A DNA stretch of 64,000 bases from Pseudooceanicola sp050897975 (GCF_050897975.1 NZ_JBPAXY010000001.1:62001-126000); one strand, 5' to 3'; shown: positions 18,443 through 26,990, counted from the stretch's first letter. Notes: generated by a model from the letters alone, not told the origin. Numbers and translations: made by a program.

Positions 18443-18456
18443 TTGATCTGTGTCAA
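18443..18456. promoter_or_regulatory. FNR/FnrP-type box upstream of ctaD
   Basis: TTGATCTGTGTCAA fits the alphaproteobacterial FNR consensus TTGAT-N4-(A/G)TCAA. It is centred about 115 bases upstream of the ctaD start, which suggests that the aa3 oxidase gene answers to oxygen through an FnrP-like regulator. No obvious sigma-70 promoter with correct spacing could be fixed next to it, so activation or repression cannot be told. Confidence 0.65.
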
Positions 18457-18563
18457 ACAGCCCCATTGTCCGATCACGCGCGCGCGACTAAAAAGCCTCT
18501 AATTTGTGAGCCGGGGACGAGTCCGTCCGTCCGGCTGCGACCATTCTGACGAGGAGGCAAGAT

Positions 18564-20234
18564 ATGGCCGACGCAGCTCTACAGGGCCACGGGCACGAGG
18601 ATACCCGCGGGTTCTTCACTCGCTGGTTCATGTCCACCAATCACAAAGATATCGGGATCCTGTACCTGGTCGTGGCGGCGGTTGCCGGCCTGATCTCGGT
18701 GCTGTTCACGGTCTATATGCGCATGGAACTGATGCACCCCGGCGTGCAATTCATGTGCCTGGAAGGCGCGCGGTTCTTCCCCTCGGCCGAGGAATGCACC
18801 CCGAACGGCCACCTGTGGAACGTGATGATCACCTACCACGGCGTGCTGATGATGTTCTTTGTCGTCATCCCCGCGCTGTTCGGCGGTTTCGGCAACTATT
18901 TCATGCCCTTGCAGATCGGCGCGCCGGACATGGCCTTCCCGCGTCTGAACAACCTGTCGTTCTGGATGTATGTGGCCGGTGTCGCCCTTGGCGTCGCCTC
19001 GCTGCTGGCGCCGGGTGGCAACGACCAGATGGGCTCTGGCGTGGGCTGGGTGCTGTACCCGCCGCTGTCGACCAATGAGGGCGGCTATTCGATGGATCTG
19101 GCGATCTTCGCCGTCCACGTCTCGGGCGCCTCGTCGATCCTGGGCGCGATCAACATCATCACCACCTTCCTGAACATGCGGGCCCCGGGCATGACCCTGT
19201 TCAAGGTGCCGCTGTTTGCCTGGTCGGTCTTCGTCACCGCCTGGCTGATCCTCCTGTCCCTGCCCGTCCTGGCCGGCGCCATCACCATGCTGCTGACCGA
19301 CCGGAACTTCGGCACCACCTTCTTCCAGCCTTCGGGCGGCGGCGACCCGGTGCTGTACCAGCACATTCTGTGGTTCTTCGGTCACCCCGAGGTCTACATG
19401 ATCATCCTGCCCGGCTTCGGCATCATCAGCCACGTCATCTCGACCTTCGCGCGCAAGCCGATCTTCGGCTACCTGCCGATGGTCCTGGCGATCATCGCCA
19501 TCGGCGTGCTGGGCTTCGTCGTCTGGGCGCACCACATGTACACCGTGGGCCTGTCGCTGACCCAGCAGAGCTACTTCATGCTGGCCACGATGGTCATCGC
19601 GGTGCCCACGGGGGTGAAGGTCTTCAGCTGGATCGCGACGATGTGGCAGGGCTCGATCGAGTTCAAGGCACCGATGCTCTGGGCCTTCGGCTTCCTGTTC
19701 CTGTTCACAGTGGGCGGCGTGACCGGCCTGGTGCTGTCCCAGGCGCCTGTCGACCGGGCCTTCCATGACACCTACTACGTGGTGGCCCACTTCCACTACG
19801 TCATGTCGCTGGGCGCGGTCTTCGCCATCTTCGCCGGGGTCTATTTCTACTTCGGCAAGATGACCGGCCGTCAGTACCCCGAATGGGCCGCCAAGCTGCA
19901 CTTCTGGATGATGTTCATCGGCGCCAACCTGACCTTCTTCCCGCAGCACTTCCTGGGCCGTCAGGGGATGCCGCGCCGGTACATCGACTACCCGGAAGGC
20001 TTCGCCGTCTGGAACTACTGGTCGTCCATCGGTGCCTTCATCTCCTTCGCATCCTTCCTGTTCTTCTTCGGGATCGTCTTCTACTCGCTGTTCCGCGGCG
20101 CGAAGGTGACCCAGGCGAACTACTGGAACGAATATGCCGACACCCTGGAATGGACCCTGCCCTCGCCGCCGCCCGAACACACCTTCGAGCAGCTGCCGAA
20201 GCAGGAAGACTGGGACAAGGCCCACGCGCATTAA
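18564..20234 (+). CDS. ctaD: Cytochrome c oxidase subunit I (aa3 type)
   Basis: The catalytic core of aa3 oxidase: reduces oxygen to water at a heme a3-CuB centre and pumps protons. 556 residues with twelve membrane helices. CuB and crosslink ligands are in WFFGHPEVYMIILPG (His and Tyr) and VVWAHHMYTVG (His-His); the heme ligands are in ITYHGVLMMFF and VAHFHYVMSLGAVF. The D-channel pattern near GGFGNYFMPLQIG and the K-channel Lys in TGVKVFSW are present. GAGGAGG lies upstream of the ATG. Subunits II and III are not in the window, as in P. denitrificans where ctaDI is separate from ctaC/ctaE. Confidence 0.98.
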   Translation: MADAALQGHGHEDTRGFFTRWFMSTNHKDIGILYLVVAAVAGLISVLFTVYMRMELMHPGVQFMCLEGARFFPSAEECTPNGHLWNVMITYHGVLMMFFVVIPALFGGFGNYFMPLQIGAPDMAFPRLNNLSFWMYVAGVALGVASLLAPGGNDQMGSGVGWVLYPPLSTNEGGYSMDLAIFAVHVSGASSILGAINIITTFLNMRAPGMTLFKVPLFAWSVFVTAWLILLSLPVLAGAITMLLTDRNFGTTFFQPSGGGDPVLYQHILWFFGHPEVYMIILPGFGIISHVISTFARKPIFGYLPMVLAIIAIGVLGFVVWAHHMYTVGLSLTQQSYFMLATMVIAVPTGVKVFSWIATMWQGSIEFKAPMLWAFGFLFLFTVGGVTGLVLSQAPVDRAFHDTYYVVAHFHYVMSLGAVFAIFAGVYFYFGKMTGRQYPEWAAKLHFWMMFIGANLTFFPQHFLGRQGMPRRYIDYPEGFAVWNYWSSIGAFISFASFLFFFGIVFYSLFRGAKVTQANYWNEYADTLEWTLPSPPPEHTFEQLPKQEDWDKAHAH

Positions 20235-20258
20235 GCGGCGGGCGATACCGGAAACGAC

Positions 20259-20286
20259 AAGGGGCGCCCAGCGGGGCGCCCCTTTT
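20259..20286 (+). terminator. Intrinsic terminator after ctaD
   Basis: GGGGCGCC (20261-20268) pairs with GGCGCCCC (20275-20282), followed by TTTT, 25 bases past the ctaD stop and only 18 bases before the next ATG, so the DUF2244 gene may depend on readthrough. Confidence 0.88.
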
Positions 20287-20303
20287 GCATGAAAGGCCCC
20301 GCA

Positions 20304-20801
20304 ATGCCCTATCACTGGATCAGCGACACCGAGCTTGAGGCCAGCCCACACCGCTCGCTCTCGCCCAATGGCTTTGCCGGGGTGATCGGGCTGTTCTTCG
20401 TGCTGGTGCTGGTGCCGCTGCTGGCCTTTCTGGGCACCCTGGCCCTGTGGGGCCTGCTCCCCTTCGCCCTGCTGGCCCTATGGGGGCTGTGGTGGGGGCT
20501 GCGCCGGTCCTATGCGGACGGGGCGATCACCGAACATCTGGTGATCACCGCAGACAGCTGCCGCCTGACCCGCGCCGGGCCCCGGGGCGCGCGGGCGGAA
20601 TGGTCCTGCAATCCCTATTGGGTGCGCGTCACCTCGCATGAGGCGGGCGGGCCGGTGAAACACTATGTCACCCTGTCGGGCAATGGCCGCGAGGTCGAGA
20701 TCGGCGCCTTCCTGTCAGAGGCCGAGCGCAAGCGTCTGTACCCCGAGTTGCGCGCGGCCTTCCGCGCGGCGCAAGAGGGTACCGCCCCCGAGGCCCCCTA
20801 G
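20304..20801 (+). CDS. DUF2244 integral membrane protein
   Basis: A 165-residue protein with two hydrophobic helices in the first half (GVIGLFFVLVLVPLLAFLGT and LWGLLPFALLALWGLWWGLR) and a soluble C-terminal half with ITEHLVITADSCRLTRAG and VEIGAFLSEAERKRLYPELR, the DUF2244 pattern. I chose the ATG at 20304 because GAAAGG is 6 bases upstream; an ATG five codons earlier sits in the terminator tail. It follows ctaD directly, as DUF2244 genes often do near respiratory genes, but the function is unknown. Its stop overlaps the convergent DUF3008 gene by four bases. Confidence 0.8.
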   Translation: MPYHWISDTELEASPHRSLSPNGFAGVIGLFFVLVLVPLLAFLGTLALWGLLPFALLALWGLWWGLRRSYADGAITEHLVITADSCRLTRAGPRGARAEWSCNPYWVRVTSHEAGGPVKHYVTLSGNGREVEIGAFLSEAERKRLYPELRAAFRAAQEGTAPEAP

Positions 20802-20980
20802 CCTGTCTCTTCGGGCAACTCGTCACGCGGGGTGGCGGCCATCTCTTCCAGCTCGGCCTCGGACATGCTGTCGTACATTGCCTTCGCCGCCCCTTGAAGA
20901 TCGCCGGCCTTGCTGTCGCCGCGCTTGGCGGACAGGGCGGCGCCCGCGGCGCGCTGCTGGCGTTTCGATTGGGCTTTCAT
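20798..20980 (-). CDS. DUF3008 family small protein
   Basis: A 60-residue soluble protein. The pattern QQRAAGAALSAKRGD near the N-terminus and AKAMYDSMSEAELEEMAATP near the C-terminus matches the DUF3008 family (roughly 60-residue proteins of unknown role). The ATG at 20980 is chosen because the family starts with a Lys-rich segment just before QxxAAGxAL. It converges with the DUF2244 gene; the two stop codons overlap. Highly charged, probably stress-related by analogy with other KGG-like small proteins, but this is a guess. Confidence 0.75.
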   Translation of the reverse strand: MKAQSKRQQRAAGAALSAKRGDSKAGDLQGAAKAMYDSMSEAELEEMAATPRDELPEETG

Positions 20981-21052
20981 GGCGGGTCTCGGTTCGCCCG
21001 ACCAACGCGGCCCCACGCCCCGGCGTTCCGGCCCGCCGCCGCCCCGCCCATG

Positions 21053-21084
21053 CAAAAGGCCCGCGCCAGAGATCGGCGCGGGCC
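21053..21084 (-). terminator. Intrinsic terminator after the GatB/YqeY gene
   Basis: GGCCCGCGCC (21058-21067) pairs perfectly with GGCGCGGGCC (21075-21084); on the minus strand TTTT follows. It lies about 30 bases past the stop at 21113. Confidence 0.88.
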
Positions 21085-21112
21085 CTTGATGTCTCTGCGG
21101 TACTGGCGCGCC

Positions 21113-21574
21113 TCAGCTGGCCAGCCGGGCCTTCACCTTGGCCCCGACCGAGCCGAAATCCATCTGCCCGGTATAGCGCGACTTCAAGTGGCCCATGATC
21201 TTACCCATGTCGCGAATCGAGCTGGCGCCGGTGGCCGTGACGGCCTCGTCGACGGCGCTCTCGACCTCGTCCTCGGACAGGGGGCGCGGCAGGAAGTCCT
21301 GGATCACCTCGATCTCGTCCAGCTCTTGCTGGGCCAGATCAATGCGCCCGCCCTCTTCGTAGACGCGGGCGCTTTCCTGGCGCTGCTTGACCATCTTTCC
21401 AAGGATTGCCAGCACTTCGTCCTCGCCGACCCCCTCTTCGCTGCCTTCGCCGCGCGTGGCGATATCCCGGTCCTTGATAGCGGCACTGATCAGCCGCAGG
21501 GTGCACAGCCGATCTCCGGCCCGGTCCTTCATCGCCTGTTTCAAGGCGGTATTGACCCGATCCCTTACTTGCAT
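21113..21574 (-). CDS. GatB/YqeY domain protein
   Basis: A 153-residue soluble protein of the YqeY family, whose fold equals the C-terminal tRNA-recognition domain of GatB. Family blocks: VNTALKQAMKDRAGDRLCTLRLISAAIK at the N-terminus (split here across residues 6-33), then EVLAILGKMVKQRQESARVY, QQELDEIEVIQDFLPRPLSE and MGKIMGHLKSRYTGQMDFG. Its precise role is not established; many members are next to carA or dnaG, and here carA is the divergent neighbour. The ATG at 21574 matches the usual family start. Confidence 0.9.
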   Translation of the reverse strand: MQVRDRVNTALKQAMKDRAGDRLCTLRLISAAIKDRDIATRGEGSEEGVGEDEVLAILGKMVKQRQESARVYEEGGRIDLAQQELDEIEVIQDFLPRPLSEDEVESAVDEAVTATGASSIRDMGKIMGHLKSRYTGQMDFGSVGAKVKARLAS

Positions 21575-21755
21575 CTCGCTACTACCCTCGCGTTGATTGC
21601 AGTTGCCCACCATACAGAAAGGCCCCGTCGCAAACAAGCGCCGCCCCTGTCCGGGCGCCGCTGCGTCACCCAGGCGGCGCCCCTGCCTGTTCCCTCGGCA
21701 GGGGCGCCCTGCAAAATGGGCAGGCCGCGAAGCCACCGCCACGCGCCGACGGGTC

Positions 21756-21784
21756 TTGACCTCTGCCCGTGCCCCCCCTAGCTA
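21756..21784 (+). promoter_or_regulatory. Candidate carA promoter
   Basis: TTGACC (21756-21761) and TAGCTA (21779-21784) are separated by exactly 17 bases. Transcription would start near 21791, about 27 bases before the carA ATG, leaving a very short leader. Confidence 0.55.
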
Positions 21785-21817
21785 TGCGCCAATTTGTCCC
21801 CAGCCGTGAGTCTGCCC

Positions 21818-22975
21818 ATGCCCCTGTCCCAAGGATCGAAACCGACAGCCTGCCTCGCCTTGGCCGATGGGACCCTCTTCTACGGCCGCGGCTTCGGTGC
21901 CACCGGCGTGACCGAGGCGGAACTGTGCTTCAACACCGCGATGACCGGCTATCAAGAGATCATGACCGATCCCTCCTACGCCGGGCAGATCGTCACCTTC
22001 ACCTTCCCCCATGTGGGCAACGTGGGCGTCAACCCCGAGGATGACGAGACCGGCGAGCCCGTGGCCGCCGGCATGGTGGTGAAATGGGACCCGACCGAGC
22101 CCTCCAACTGGCGCTCCGCCGGAGAGCTGGGCGACTGGCTGGCGGCACGGGGCCGGATCGCCATCGGCGGTATCGACACCCGGCGCCTGACCCGCGCGAT
22201 CCGCGCCCGTGGCGCGCCGCACGCCGCCCTGGCCCATGACCCCGACGGCAACTTCGACGTCGAGGCGCTGGTCGCCCGGGCGCGCGGCTTCAAGGGTCTG
22301 GTGGGTCTGGACCTGGCCAAGGACGTGACCTGCGCGCAAAGCTACCGCTGGGATGAAATGCGTTGGGCCTGGCCCGGCGGCTTCCCCAAGCAGACCGAGG
22401 CCCGCCACAAGGTGGTCGCCGTCGACTACGGCGCCAAGCGCAACATCCTGCGCTGCCTGGCCTCGGCCGGTTGCGACGTGACCGTGCTGCCCGCCACCGC
22501 CACCGCCGAAGAGGTGCTGGCCCATGAGCCCGATGGCCTCTTCCTGTCCAACGGCCCCGGCGATCCGGCCGCCACCGGCGCCTATGCCGTGCCGATGATC
22601 CAGGAAGTCATGGCCAAGACCGACATGCCGATCTTCGGCATCTGCCTTGGCCACCAGATGCTGGCCCTGGCCCTGGGCGCCAAGACGGTGAAGATGAACC
22701 ACGGCCACCATGGCGCCAACCACCCGGTCAAGGAACTGGAGACCGGCAAGGTCGAGATCACCTCGATGAACCACGGCTTCGCCGTCGACAGCCAGACCCT
22801 GCCCGCGGGCGTGGTGGAAAGCCATGTCTCGCTGTTTGACGGGTCGAACTGCGGGATCCGCATGACCGATCGCCCGGTCTTCTCGGTGCAACACCACCCC
22901 GAGGCCAGCCCGGGCCCGCAGGACAGCTTCTACCTGTTCGAACGCTTCGTCGCCTCGATGGACAAGGCCAGCTGA
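21818..22975 (+). CDS. carA: Carbamoyl-phosphate synthase small (glutaminase) subunit
   Basis: CarA hydrolyses glutamine and channels ammonia to CarB for carbamoyl phosphate, used in arginine and pyrimidine synthesis. 385 residues. The N-terminal domain carries GTLFYGRGFGATGVTEAELCFNT (first part of the family signature), and the class I amidotransferase domain has VDYGAKRNILR, FLSNGPGDP, the nucleophile Cys in FGICLGHQM and the catalytic His-Glu in VQHHPEASPGP. The ATG at 21818 is used; a GTG four codons upstream is possible. carB is not in the window. Confidence 0.97.
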   Translation: MPLSQGSKPTACLALADGTLFYGRGFGATGVTEAELCFNTAMTGYQEIMTDPSYAGQIVTFTFPHVGNVGVNPEDDETGEPVAAGMVVKWDPTEPSNWRSAGELGDWLAARGRIAIGGIDTRRLTRAIRARGAPHAALAHDPDGNFDVEALVARARGFKGLVGLDLAKDVTCAQSYRWDEMRWAWPGGFPKQTEARHKVVAVDYGAKRNILRCLASAGCDVTVLPATATAEEVLAHEPDGLFLSNGPGDPAATGAYAVPMIQEVMAKTDMPIFGICLGHQMLALALGAKTVKMNHGHHGANHPVKELETGKVEITSMNHGFAVDSQTLPAGVVESHVSLFDGSNCGIRMTDRPVFSVQHHPEASPGPQDSFYLFERFVASMDKAS

Positions 22976-23004
22976 GCCAGCGGCCCTGACCGACCGACCC
23001 TTGC

Positions 23005-23039
23005 AAACGGGCGCCCCGGACTTCCGGCGGCGCCCGTTT
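23005..23039 (+). terminator. Intrinsic terminator after carA
   Basis: AAACGGGCGCC (23005-23015) pairs with GGCGCCCGTTT (23029-23039), with a further CCGG/CCGG pairing in the loop. The T-run is three bases. It lies 30 bases past the carA stop. Confidence 0.8.
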
Positions 23040-23101
23040 CGTGTCTCTGGCCCCCGGCCCTGGCCCTGCCCTGCGGCGGTTAACCATTCGTTCCGTCCGG
23101 T

Positions 23102-23117
23102 TTAACGTCCAATTAAC
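23102..23117 (+). promoter_or_regulatory. CtrA box upstream of the glycosyltransferase
   Basis: TTAA-CGTCCAA-TTAAC is an exact match to the CtrA consensus TTAA-N7-TTAAC. A second, half-matching element (TTAACC at 23080-23085) lies 22 bases upstream. The full box ends 48 bases before the ATG, a position compatible with activation by CtrA. TTAA is rare in this GC-rich sequence, which makes chance occurrence less likely. Confidence 0.65.
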
Positions 23118-23165
23118 CAACTGCTGCGACACAGAAGGCCGAGCGGACAGGAAGGCCCGGTGTCG

Positions 23166-25184
23166 ATGGCGACGAACCTGCGAAATCTGATGGCGCCGCC
23201 GCCGGTGCCCCTGGGCCGCCCGGCCGCGCCCGGGATCGGCCCCGACCTCGACCCCGAGGGGATGGCCGGGCCCGTGCCGCCGCTGCATCTCTACGAGGCC
23301 GGGGTGGCCTTCCGCTTTCCCCTGCCCGCCACGGATCCCGACCCCGACCGGCGGCTGCGCGCCGCCTGGGCGACGGGTGAAATGGACGAGGACAGCGTCC
23401 TGGACCGGATGGCGGCGCGGCGCGGGCTTGAGCGGGTGGACCTGACCAAGGCGCCCCCCGATCCGGCGCTACAGGCGCTTCTGGATCCGGCCTTTTGCCT
23501 GCATCACCAGATCGTGCCCTGGCGCAGCCATGACGGCCTGCTGATCTGCGCCACCGCCCGGCCCGAAAGCTATATGGCGGTGCTGGCGCCCCTGGCGCAT
23601 CGCCTGCGCCAGACCCGGCGCCTGGGGCTGCGCCCCGTCGTCGTGCGCCGGGATCAGATCCAAGGCGCCGTGGCCCGCGCCAGCCGCGCCGAGCTGAGCG
23701 CGCGCATGGCGGCCCGGGTGCCCCTGGGCGAAAGCTGTCGCAACTGGGCGGCGACGGCGCACCGGCTGCGCCTGACCCTGGGGCTGGGCGCGCTGGCCCT
23801 GGCCCTGCTGATCGCGCGCCCGGATCTGGTGCTGGTGCTGCTGACCGGCTGGGCGGTGCTGACCATGGTGCTGGCCATGGTGCTGAAGGGCGCGGCGGCC
23901 ACCCGTTGCCTGCTGCATCCGCCCCCCGGTCAGAGCCGGGCCGCCCCCGCCCCTGCCCCTCTGGCCGAGGCGGATCTGCCCGAGATCTCGATCCTGGTGC
24001 CGCTTTTCCGCGAAAGGTGCATCGCGGCGGCGCTCTTGCGGCGGCTGGCGCGGCTGGACTACCCGCGCGACCGGCTGGAGGTGGTTCTGGTGCTGGAAGA
24101 GGCCGACACGATCACCCGCGACACCATCGCGGCGCTGACCCTGCCGCCCTGGATCCGCTGCGTGGTGGTGCCCGGGGGCCATCCCCAGACCAAGCCGCGG
24201 GCGATGAACTATGCGCTGGATTTCTGCCGGGGCGAGATCGTGGGGATCTACGATGCCGAGGATGCCCCCGACCCCGACCAGCTACGCCAGGTCGCCGCCC
24301 GCTTCGCCACCGCCCCGCCCGAGGTCGCCTGCCTGCAAGGGGCGCTGGACTATTACAACCCGCGTCAGAGCTGGCTGGCCCGCTGTTTCACCGTGGAATA
24401 CAACACATGGTTCCGGCTGATCCTGCCCGGCATGGCGGGACTGGGCTTTCCCATTCCCTTAGGGGGCACGACCCTCTTCATGCGCCGCCCCGCGCTGGAG
24501 GCCCTGGGCGGCTGGGACGCCCATAACGTGACCGAGGATGCAGACCTGGGAATGCGCATCGCCCGGCACGGCTACCGGACCGAACTACTAGCCACCACCA
24601 CCCGCGAAGAGGCCGCCTGCCATCCCCTGCCCTGGATCAAGCAACGCTCGCGCTGGCTGAAGGGCTATATCGTCACCTACCTGGTGCATCTGCGCCGCCC
24701 CGCCCGGCTGCACCGGCAATTGGGCTTGTGGCGCAGCATCGGCTTTCACGCCCATTTCATCACCGCCGTGTCGCAGTTCATGCTGGCGCCGCTGCTGTGG
24801 TCCTTCTGGCTGATGCTGGCGGGGTTGCCACATCCGCTGCTGGCACTGGTGCCGCCTGCCTTGCTAAAAACCTGCGCGGTGCTGTTCTTCTGCGCCGAGG
24901 TGCAGAACATCGCCCTGGGGCTGATCGCCACGCGCCGGGCCGAACACCGCCACCTCTGGCCCTGGGTGCCGACGATGCACCTCTATTACCCTCTGGGCTG
25001 TCTGGCAGTTTACAAGGCGCTGTATGAGCTGGTGGTGAAACCCTTCTACTGGGACAAGACCCAGCACGGCCATTCCCTGCGGCATCCCCGCGCCGGATCG
25101 GCGTCAGCGGCAGAGGCGGGAACGCCCGGTCGGCAGAGCGCGCCAGAACCTGACGCCGCCCCCGGGGCGGATCACTGGATCTAG
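23166..25184 (+). CDS. Membrane glycosyltransferase family 2 with N-terminal MshEN-like domain
   Basis: A 672-residue CESA-like processive glycosyltransferase. About residues 60-165 resemble the GSPII_E N-terminal (MshEN) domain: LRAAWATGEMDEDSVLDRM, then ARRGLERVDL and LDPAFCLHHQIVPWR. Two helices follow (LALLIARPDLVLVLLTGWAV and neighbour), then the catalytic domain: ISILVPLFRE, the D-x-D motif in IYDAEDAPDPDQL, the TED motif in NVTEDADLGMRIA and the QxxRW motif in KQRSRWLKGYIV. Three or four C-terminal helices complete it. MshEN domains can bind cyclic di-GMP, and NfrB-type enzymes combine both domains. The polysaccharide made is unknown. A GTG at 23160 is an alternative start. Confidence 0.88.
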   Translation: MATNLRNLMAPPPVPLGRPAAPGIGPDLDPEGMAGPVPPLHLYEAGVAFRFPLPATDPDPDRRLRAAWATGEMDEDSVLDRMAARRGLERVDLTKAPPDPALQALLDPAFCLHHQIVPWRSHDGLLICATARPESYMAVLAPLAHRLRQTRRLGLRPVVVRRDQIQGAVARASRAELSARMAARVPLGESCRNWAATAHRLRLTLGLGALALALLIARPDLVLVLLTGWAVLTMVLAMVLKGAAATRCLLHPPPGQSRAAPAPAPLAEADLPEISILVPLFRERCIAAALLRRLARLDYPRDRLEVVLVLEEADTITRDTIAALTLPPWIRCVVVPGGHPQTKPRAMNYALDFCRGEIVGIYDAEDAPDPDQLRQVAARFATAPPEVACLQGALDYYNPRQSWLARCFTVEYNTWFRLILPGMAGLGFPIPLGGTTLFMRRPALEALGGWDAHNVTEDADLGMRIARHGYRTELLATTTREEAACHPLPWIKQRSRWLKGYIVTYLVHLRRPARLHRQLGLWRSIGFHAHFITAVSQFMLAPLLWSFWLMLAGLPHPLLALVPPALLKTCAVLFFCAEVQNIALGLIATRRAEHRHLWPWVPTMHLYYPLGCLAVYKALYELVVKPFYWDKTQHGHSLRHPRAGSASAAEAGTPGRQSAPEPDAAPGADHWI

Positions 25185-25237
25185 GTCGGGGCCATGTCGG
25201 CCGCACTGTCCCTGACGCCCGCCGCCCTAGGGGCCGG

Positions 25238-25888
25238 TCAGAGGCCCTCTTCGTGGCGCTCGGCGTCCAGTTTCAGGCGGGTCACGAAGGCCTTCGAGAT
25301 ATGGGTGCGCAGCGCCTCGGCGGCCTTGCCCTCGTCCCGCGCGGCGATGGCGCGAACGATGGCGTCATGTTCCTTCAGCGCATCCTCGGTGCGGCCCTCG
25401 GCGGCCAGAGAGGTGGTGGCCAGAAGCGCCATGGACCGATGCACCAGGTCCAGCTGCTGCACCAGGAAACGGTTGTGCGAGGCCAGGTGGATCTGATGGT
25501 GGAACCGCTTGTTGGCCCGGGCCAGCGCCGTGGGATCCCCCGCCAGGCGGCGGTCCTGGGCCACCATCTCTTGCAGCACCCGCACCTCTTCCGGCGTCGC
25601 ATGGCGCGCCGCCAGCCCGGCGGCCAGGGCCTCCAGCTCGGCGCGCACCACGTAAAGCTCTGCCAGCTGGTTGTGATCCAGCGAGGCCACGATCAGCGAG
25701 CGCCCGTCCCGGGTCAGCAGGCGCTGCGTTTCCAGCCGCTGCAAGGCCTCGCGAATGGGCGTGCGCGAAACGCCGAAACGCTCGGCCAGCTCGCTTTCCA
25801 CCAGCCGGTCCCCGGGGCGGTAAACGCCCACGTCGATGGCTTCCAGGATCAGTGAATAGGCATCGCCCTGCGGGGGTTTCGTGGCCAT
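25238..25888 (-). CDS. GntR family regulator, FCD (FadR-type) subfamily
   Basis: A 216-residue DNA-binding regulator. The N-terminal winged helix-turn-helix has YRPGDRLVESELAERFGVSR and TPIREALQRLETQRLLTRDG; the C-terminal FCD ligand domain has ELYVVRAELEALAAGLAARH, then NKRFHHQIHLASHN and EHDAIVRAIAARDEGKAAEAL, with the Asp/His positions that usually bind a metal and a carboxylate ligand. Such proteins normally regulate genes for organic acid metabolism. No catabolic gene is next to it; the glycosyltransferase converges on it and a HAD phosphatase is divergent, so its target is not obvious from context. Confidence 0.9.
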   Translation of the reverse strand: MATKPPQGDAYSLILEAIDVGVYRPGDRLVESELAERFGVSRTPIREALQRLETQRLLTRDGRSLIVASLDHNQLAELYVVRAELEALAAGLAARHATPEEVRVLQEMVAQDRRLAGDPTALARANKRFHHQIHLASHNRFLVQQLDLVHRSMALLATTSLAAEGRTEDALKEHDAIVRAIAARDEGKAAEALRTHISKAFVTRLKLDAERHEEGL

Positions 25889-26036
25889 TGGGGCAGGCTC
25901 CTTTCCTCATCGCGACACCCTAGGCGAGGGCGGGGCCGGGGTGCAAGGGATCGCCCTCCGGGCCGCGCCCGCAAAACCCCGCGATGACCGCCCGGCCCCG
26001 CTTGTGCTTCGCGCCCCCCGGGCGTAGCGTCGCGCC

Positions 26037-26681
26037 ATGCCAAAGCCCTTCTTCGATCATGTCACCACCTGGGTCTTCGACCTGGACAATACCCTTTACC
26101 CGCCCGAGGCGCGGCTCTTCGATCAGATCGAGGTGCGGATGACCAACTGGGTGATGGAGGCGCTTGGCGTCGACCGGGCCGAGGCCGACCGGCTGCGCGC
26201 CCTTTACTGGCGCGAGCACGGCACGACCCTGGCCGGGCTGATGCGCCTGCATGACGTCGATCCCGGACCCTACCTGAGCCACGTGCACGAGATCAACATG
26301 GACCACCTGGAGCGGGACCCCGCCCTGGCCGCCCATATCCGCGCCCTGCCGGGGCGCAAGATCGTCTTCACCAACGGCACCGCGCCCTATGCGGAACGGG
26401 TGCTGGCGGCGCGCGGGCTGTCGGGGCTGTTCGACGCGATCTACGGCGTGGAACACGCAGGATTCCATCCCAAGCCCGACCGCGCCGCCTATGACACCGT
26501 CTTCGGCACCGACGGGTTCGACCAGAGCCGCGCCGCCATGTTCGAGGACGATCCGCGCAACCTGGCCGTGCCCCATGCCATGGGCCTGCGCTGCGTCCAT
26601 GTCGCCCCCGAGGCGCATCAGGCCGAACATGTGCATTTCCACACCGACGACCTGAGCGGATTTCTGAAAACCCTGCTATGA
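26037..26681 (+). CDS. HAD-family pyrimidine 5'-nucleotidase
   Basis: A 214-residue HAD hydrolase of the SDT1/PHM8-like group that dephosphorylates pyrimidine nucleotides. Motif I is VFDLDNTLYPPEARLFDQ (nucleophile Asp near residue 16), motif II is VFTNGTAPYAERVLAARG, the Lys of motif III lies in GFHPKPDRAAY and motif IV is MFEDDPRNLAVPHAMG. DLDNTLYP is diagnostic for this subfamily. The ATG at 26037 is directly upstream of the core. It may be followed in the same transcript by the small membrane protein gene 72 bases downstream. Confidence 0.9.
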   Translation: MPKPFFDHVTTWVFDLDNTLYPPEARLFDQIEVRMTNWVMEALGVDRAEADRLRALYWREHGTTLAGLMRLHDVDPGPYLSHVHEINMDHLERDPALAAHIRALPGRKIVFTNGTAPYAERVLAARGLSGLFDAIYGVEHAGFHPKPDRAAYDTVFGTDGFDQSRAAMFEDDPRNLAVPHAMGLRCVHVAPEAHQAEHVHFHTDDLSGFLKTLL

Positions 26682-26753
26682 GCGACCGGATGTCGCTTTG
26701 CCCTCGCCCGTCTTTGCCCCCATCTGAGGGGGACAGGAAACGCGAGGAAACCA

Positions 26754-26990
26754 ATGACTGACATCAGTGCCGCCGGCCCCCGGCGACCCTATCACCTGTT
26801 GCCCGTGCTGGGCTGGATCATCCGCGATCTGGAGCGGGATTTCCGTGGCAATATCGGCTATGCCGCCCTTATCGCCGTGACCGCCCTGATCCTGGCGATG
26901 AAAACCTGGGGCCTTGTGGCCCTTGGGCTGACCGCGCTGGCCTGCGTGCCGGTGATGTTCGTGATCCTGATCCTGCTGACGCAGGGCTAG
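26754..26990 (+). CDS. Small membrane protein of unknown function
   Basis: A 78-residue protein with two hydrophobic segments (YAALIAVTALILAM and LVALGLTALACVPVMFVILILL), a short N-terminal cytosolic part with WIIRDLERDFRGN and almost no tail. The ribosome site GCGAGGAAA is near the ATG. No family is recognised. It lies between the HAD nucleotidase and the UbiH-type hydroxylase on the same strand, 46 bases before the latter, so it may be co-transcribed with either. Confidence 0.7.
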   Translation: MTDISAAGPRRPYHLLPVLGWIIRDLERDFRGNIGYAALIAVTALILAMKTWGLVALGLTALACVPVMFVILILLTQG

